Positions 61,486-64,000 of a stretch of DNA of 64,000 nt are shown one piece after another; within the stretch, counting starts at the first letter, position 1; every line of letters starts with the position of its first letter. The notes below the pieces were generated by a model that saw only the letters and a program-made list of their open reading frames with translations, was not told the origin of the DNA and made no database searches. The position numbers and the translations under genes were made by a program. The stretch lies in NCBI GenBank assembly GCA_024405735.1, contig JAKSOF010000010.1, positions 1-64,000 of the forward strand, in the 5' to 3' direction. The stretch is from Victivallaceae bacterium. Lineage in GTDB: Bacteria > Verrucomicrobiota > Lentisphaeria > Victivallales > Victivallaceae.

Positions 61486-62362
61486 AACGTATGATCTCAG
61501 AAAAAGAATTACCGGACACACCGCGCCAGGAATTTATCATGGTAAAACACTGACGACGTTCAGAATAATAAATCAACGGTGTTTTATAGTGCACAAAAAG
61601 CCTCATCAACGCCCTTATCACTGACACTTTTGCGCCGATCCTCCACAAAAACGACGGATACTTTTTCTTGCCCCGCAAAATGATTTTCACTTCGTCTTCG
61701 TATGTAGAATCACGACGGGATAAGGAATCCGCACGCTTCATGAAAGCGGAAAACGGAATATCGACCGTCGCCAAGTCCGCATACTGCGCAAAACGGGTCC
61801 ACAATTCAAAATCACCGGCGGCACGATAAGAAGAGTCAATGCCGCCGGCTCTTTCGTACAAACTTTTGCGCCAGAACATATTTTCCTGTTGAAGCAAGCC
61901 CCGCACATCACTGCGGCACCATCCGTTTTGAATATATTTCCTGGGGATCGCGGCGGGTTGCGTATAGATTTTCGTCAACTGATATTTTTCATTGAGAAAC
62001 GCCGGCACCCCCATGACCCAATCCACGTCCGGGTGATTTTCAAAAATTTCACTGATCGTCCGCAATGTCCACGGCATGGATTGATCGTCGGCATTCAGCC
62101 AGCACAACACATCTCCCGTCGCCCGCGCGAAACCTTTCCGGATCGCGTCATACATTCCCTTGTCCGGTTCGTGGATCACGCAGGTGATCCTGTCGCGATA
62201 CCTTTCTATCACATCCATCGTATGATCCGTCGAAAAGCCGTCTACGATGATATATTCCAGGTTTTCATACCCCTGGGAAAGAATGGATAAAATCGATCTC
62301 TCGATATTGTTTTCCGCATTGTAACAAGGCGTTACGACCGTGATTTTAGGGCAAGGACTCAT
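61469..62362 (-). CDS. Glycosyltransferase family 2
   Basis: 297 residues. VVTPCYNAENNIERSI, YIIVDGFSTDHTMDV, GMYDAIRKGFARATGDVLCWLNADD (metal-binding DD) and GLLQQENMFWRKSLYE are all as in GT2 enzymes adding sugars to lipid-linked glycans. A start at 62362 (MSPCPKI) is favoured by AAGGA eight bases before; it overlaps the polymerase gene stop by four bases (ATGA). Confidence 0.9.
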   Translation of the reverse strand: MSPCPKITVVTPCYNAENNIERSILSILSQGYENLEYIIVDGFSTDHTMDVIERYRDRITCVIHEPDKGMYDAIRKGFARATGDVLCWLNADDQSMPWTLRTISEIFENHPDVDWVMGVPAFLNEKYQLTKIYTQPAAIPRKYIQNGWCRSDVRGLLQQENMFWRKSLYERAGGIDSSYRAAGDFELWTRFAQYADLATVDIPFSAFMKRADSLSRRDSTYEDEVKIILRGKKKYPSFLWRIGAKVSVIRALMRLFVHYKTPLIYYSERRQCFTMINSWRGVSGNSFSEIIRYVFYK

Positions 62363-63663
62363 CCGATATTTCCTTTTTTCCAATCCTCTTCCGGCTGTCC
62401 CGCCAAAAGATCGCTGTTGCTCTCCAAAAATTTATTTTGAAACAGGGAATACTTCCGCTGTTCCGCCGCAATGATCATTCCTATCACAATTAAAATGTAA
62501 GCCGGATACGACGGATAAATGATAATGTGGCTTACCAAAGATAAAACGAAAAAAAAGATCCAGGCGGAAAAAAACGGAGCAAAGTATTCCGATCGACGAC
62601 GCTTCAATTTAATGCAGTATACCAGAAGCAGGAGATGCAACAAAACGTAAAGTGCAAATCCCAGGATGCCGAAATCATAAATCATTTCCAGAAAATCATT
62701 GTGCGCACTGCGGAACATCGTACCGAATATCGAAGAAAAATACTGCTGAACCGCGTTCGGACCGTGCCCGATCATCCACTCGGTTTCGGTATTGGTTTCG
62801 ATCTCCGTCCAAAGATCCTCGTAAATATCGATCCGTCCGCTTCCCCCGTCCTCCTCTATCGCCTCCAATCGATCCAGCGCCTGTGCGCCATAGGTCGAAT
62901 AACAGAAAACACCTGCGATGACGACCAGAAGCGATATGCAGATCAGGATATTTCTCAACGCTTTTTTCTTTTGCAGACTCGGTCGGCAAAGACTGTAAAC
63001 GATGATGGATAAAACCGATACGATAAGCAAACTGCGTTTCATCCCGATAAGACCGGCTGCCATAAGGATGAAAAGAATGATATTTTTCCGGATTCCGCTT
63101 TTCAGCATCAGACCCCCCGGCAGCAACAGGACGATGAAAAATATCGTCGAAATAATTTCGATCCCCTCCTTTTCCTGATCGTGAGAAACCTGCACGGAAA
63201 AATCATAAAATATCAGCATGAGAGTTAAATGTATCGCCCAAAGCCACGGCAACAACTTCACAAATTTGTCCAAACACTGCGGCCTTGTATAAGCAACGGC
63301 ATAGCTTCCGCTCAAACACAGCACCCAAAAGATCGCCTGAAAATAATCTTTTACGAAGTTCTGATAGGACGGCAGGATCGGAATAAGTATGGTATAGAGC
63401 AAAAGAATGAGAAACGTACAGATAAAAATCCAACCGCCGACGCCGCTGCTGTTTTTCGGGAAAAAGAAGAGCAAAACGACGAGGGAGATCATATCAAAAA
63501 CGCAAACCATCGCCAAGCGGACAAAGGAAAACAAAACGCTGTCGGGGAAATAATACACCAATTGCGAAAATATCGTATTCACCGAGAGACAAAGGAGCAA
63601 AGCCGTACAAAACTGATTTGCCTTTGATTGACGCAAAACGACTGCCGAATCTTCCATAATCAT
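62359..63663 (-). CDS. O-antigen ligase/polymerase-like membrane protein
   Basis: 434 residues with about 11-12 hydrophobic segments. The large periplasmic loop carries SGRIDIYEDLW and GHGPNAVQQY, then SAHNDFLEMIYDFGILG, the diagnostic segment of the Wzy/WaaL (O-antigen ligase) superfamily. It could polymerise the repeat unit or join it to an acceptor. Its ATG overlaps the previous gene's TAA by one base, and its stop overlaps the GT2 start. Confidence 0.87.
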   Translation of the reverse strand: MIMEDSAVVLRQSKANQFCTALLLCLSVNTIFSQLVYYFPDSVLFSFVRLAMVCVFDMISLVVLLFFFPKNSSGVGGWIFICTFLILLLYTILIPILPSYQNFVKDYFQAIFWVLCLSGSYAVAYTRPQCLDKFVKLLPWLWAIHLTLMLIFYDFSVQVSHDQEKEGIEIISTIFFIVLLLPGGLMLKSGIRKNIILFILMAAGLIGMKRSLLIVSVLSIIVYSLCRPSLQKKKALRNILICISLLVVIAGVFCYSTYGAQALDRLEAIEEDGGSGRIDIYEDLWTEIETNTETEWMIGHGPNAVQQYFSSIFGTMFRSAHNDFLEMIYDFGILGFALYVLLHLLLLVYCIKLKRRRSEYFAPFFSAWIFFFVLSLVSHIIIYPSYPAYILIVIGMIIAAEQRKYSLFQNKFLESNSDLLAGQPEEDWKKGNIG

Positions 63664-64000
63664 TAACTTCTCATACTCTTTGCTTTATGCCATTCCATAA
63701 AAAGACGGCTGTGGACGCGCGGGATCCAAAACAAATCCCGCAGAGAAGGATTCACAGTTCCCGGGATCGCGGAAAACGCCATCTCGTACCCTGACTGACG
63801 GGCGACATCCCGGCTTTTTCCGGAAACCGCCATCGGAGTTCCGTAAGGGTAAGCAAAAAAGCGTACCGGCACGTGAAACATTTCGCGCAAGTGCTCCCCC
63901 GACCCCTGAATTTCTTTTCCCATTTCCGGGCTGAACCGCAACATACCGTGACTCATACTGTGACCGCCAAGAGTGCACAACGGATCGCAGACGATCTCCT
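63663..64000 (-). CDS. Polysaccharide deacetylase (NodB-like), cut by the window end
   Basis: Only the last 112 or so residues are in the window. GGHSMSH is the HSxxH metal motif of NodB-type deacetylases, FFAYPYGTP is the usual conserved block, and the end SRLFMEWHKAKS resembles known members. It would remove acetyl groups from a surface glycan. It belongs to the minus-strand polysaccharide operon. Confidence 0.85.
   Translation of the reverse strand, partial: EIVCDPLCTLGGHSMSHGMLRFSPEMGKEIQGSGEHLREMFHVPVRFFAYPYGTPMAVSGKSRDVARQSGYEMAFSAIPGTVNPSLRDLFWIPRVHSRLFMEWHKAKSMRS

Overview
The window reads as chromosomal DNA of a Gram-negative bacterium of roughly 55% GC with dense genes and few spacers. 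Diderm life is suggested by lipoproteins, a WecG-type transferase and an O-antigen-ligase-like protein. A PVC-group (Lentisphaerota/Verrucomicrobiota-like) gut bacterium is my best guess from the mixture of a Glu-Pro-tailed ParC, a 1,289-residue HrpA, a short aconitase, a long SSS symporter, a GH29 fucosidase and a GNDxL-repeat surface protein. That placement is an inference, not something the sequence proves.

Layout. 1-4249: ParC (cut by the window edge) and ParE, minus strand. 4399-4475: tRNA-Thr(TGT), then about 1 kb of hairpin-rich non-coding DNA ending in copy A of a dispersed element. 5484-7394: metG. 7495-13694: a LysR regulator divergent from a six-gene operon (MarC, PIG-L deacetylase, CapA-like phosphoesterase, MurI-like racemase, Ddl-like ATP-grasp ligase, C26 gamma-glutamyl hydrolase). 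13696-21892: ygiQ, pnp, miaA and an SNF2 helicase, minus strand. 22039-26125: cupin, lysA, tsaB, dCMP deaminase, rfaE2 and an acyltransferase. 26122-28235: an adenine deaminase split in two, behind an MTA/SAH nucleosidase. 28359-38065: an esterase, hrpA, a symporter, and a GT2 plus a polytopic membrane protein. 38068-43699: a DEAD-box helicase, a glyoxalase-like protein, a free-standing structured RNA, a fucosidase and an MBL-SGNH lipoprotein. 43702-45566: an AT-rich island between inverted copies B and C of the dispersed element. 45597-49256: aconitase, a PHP phosphoesterase and an amino-acid-binding lipoprotein. 49399-52815: a large repeat protein. 52843-64000: a surface-polysaccharide locus containing a WecA fusion, a UDP-sugar dehydrogenase, a nucleotidyltransferase-GHMP kinase fusion, alanine racemase, glycosyltransferases, a ligase/polymerase and a cut polysaccharide deacetylase.

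The points I would look at first are these. (1) A dispersed element of about 240 bp is present three times, each time just past the stop of a protein gene and in the same orientation to it. Its two arms are identical in all copies, and its hairpins differ in sequence but keep their pairing. (2) At 40458-40607 there is an RNA gene with its own promoter, a perfect closing stem and an intrinsic terminator. (3) The 8524-13694 operon looks like an undescribed D-amino-acid or gamma-glutamyl pathway. (4) Two genes are cut in two, each with a plausible ribosome-binding site in front of the second part.

Promoters are unusually uniform. At least 16 transcription units are preceded by TTGNNN, a 17-base spacer and TATATT or a close variant, which helped in choosing starts and in recognising the RNA gene.
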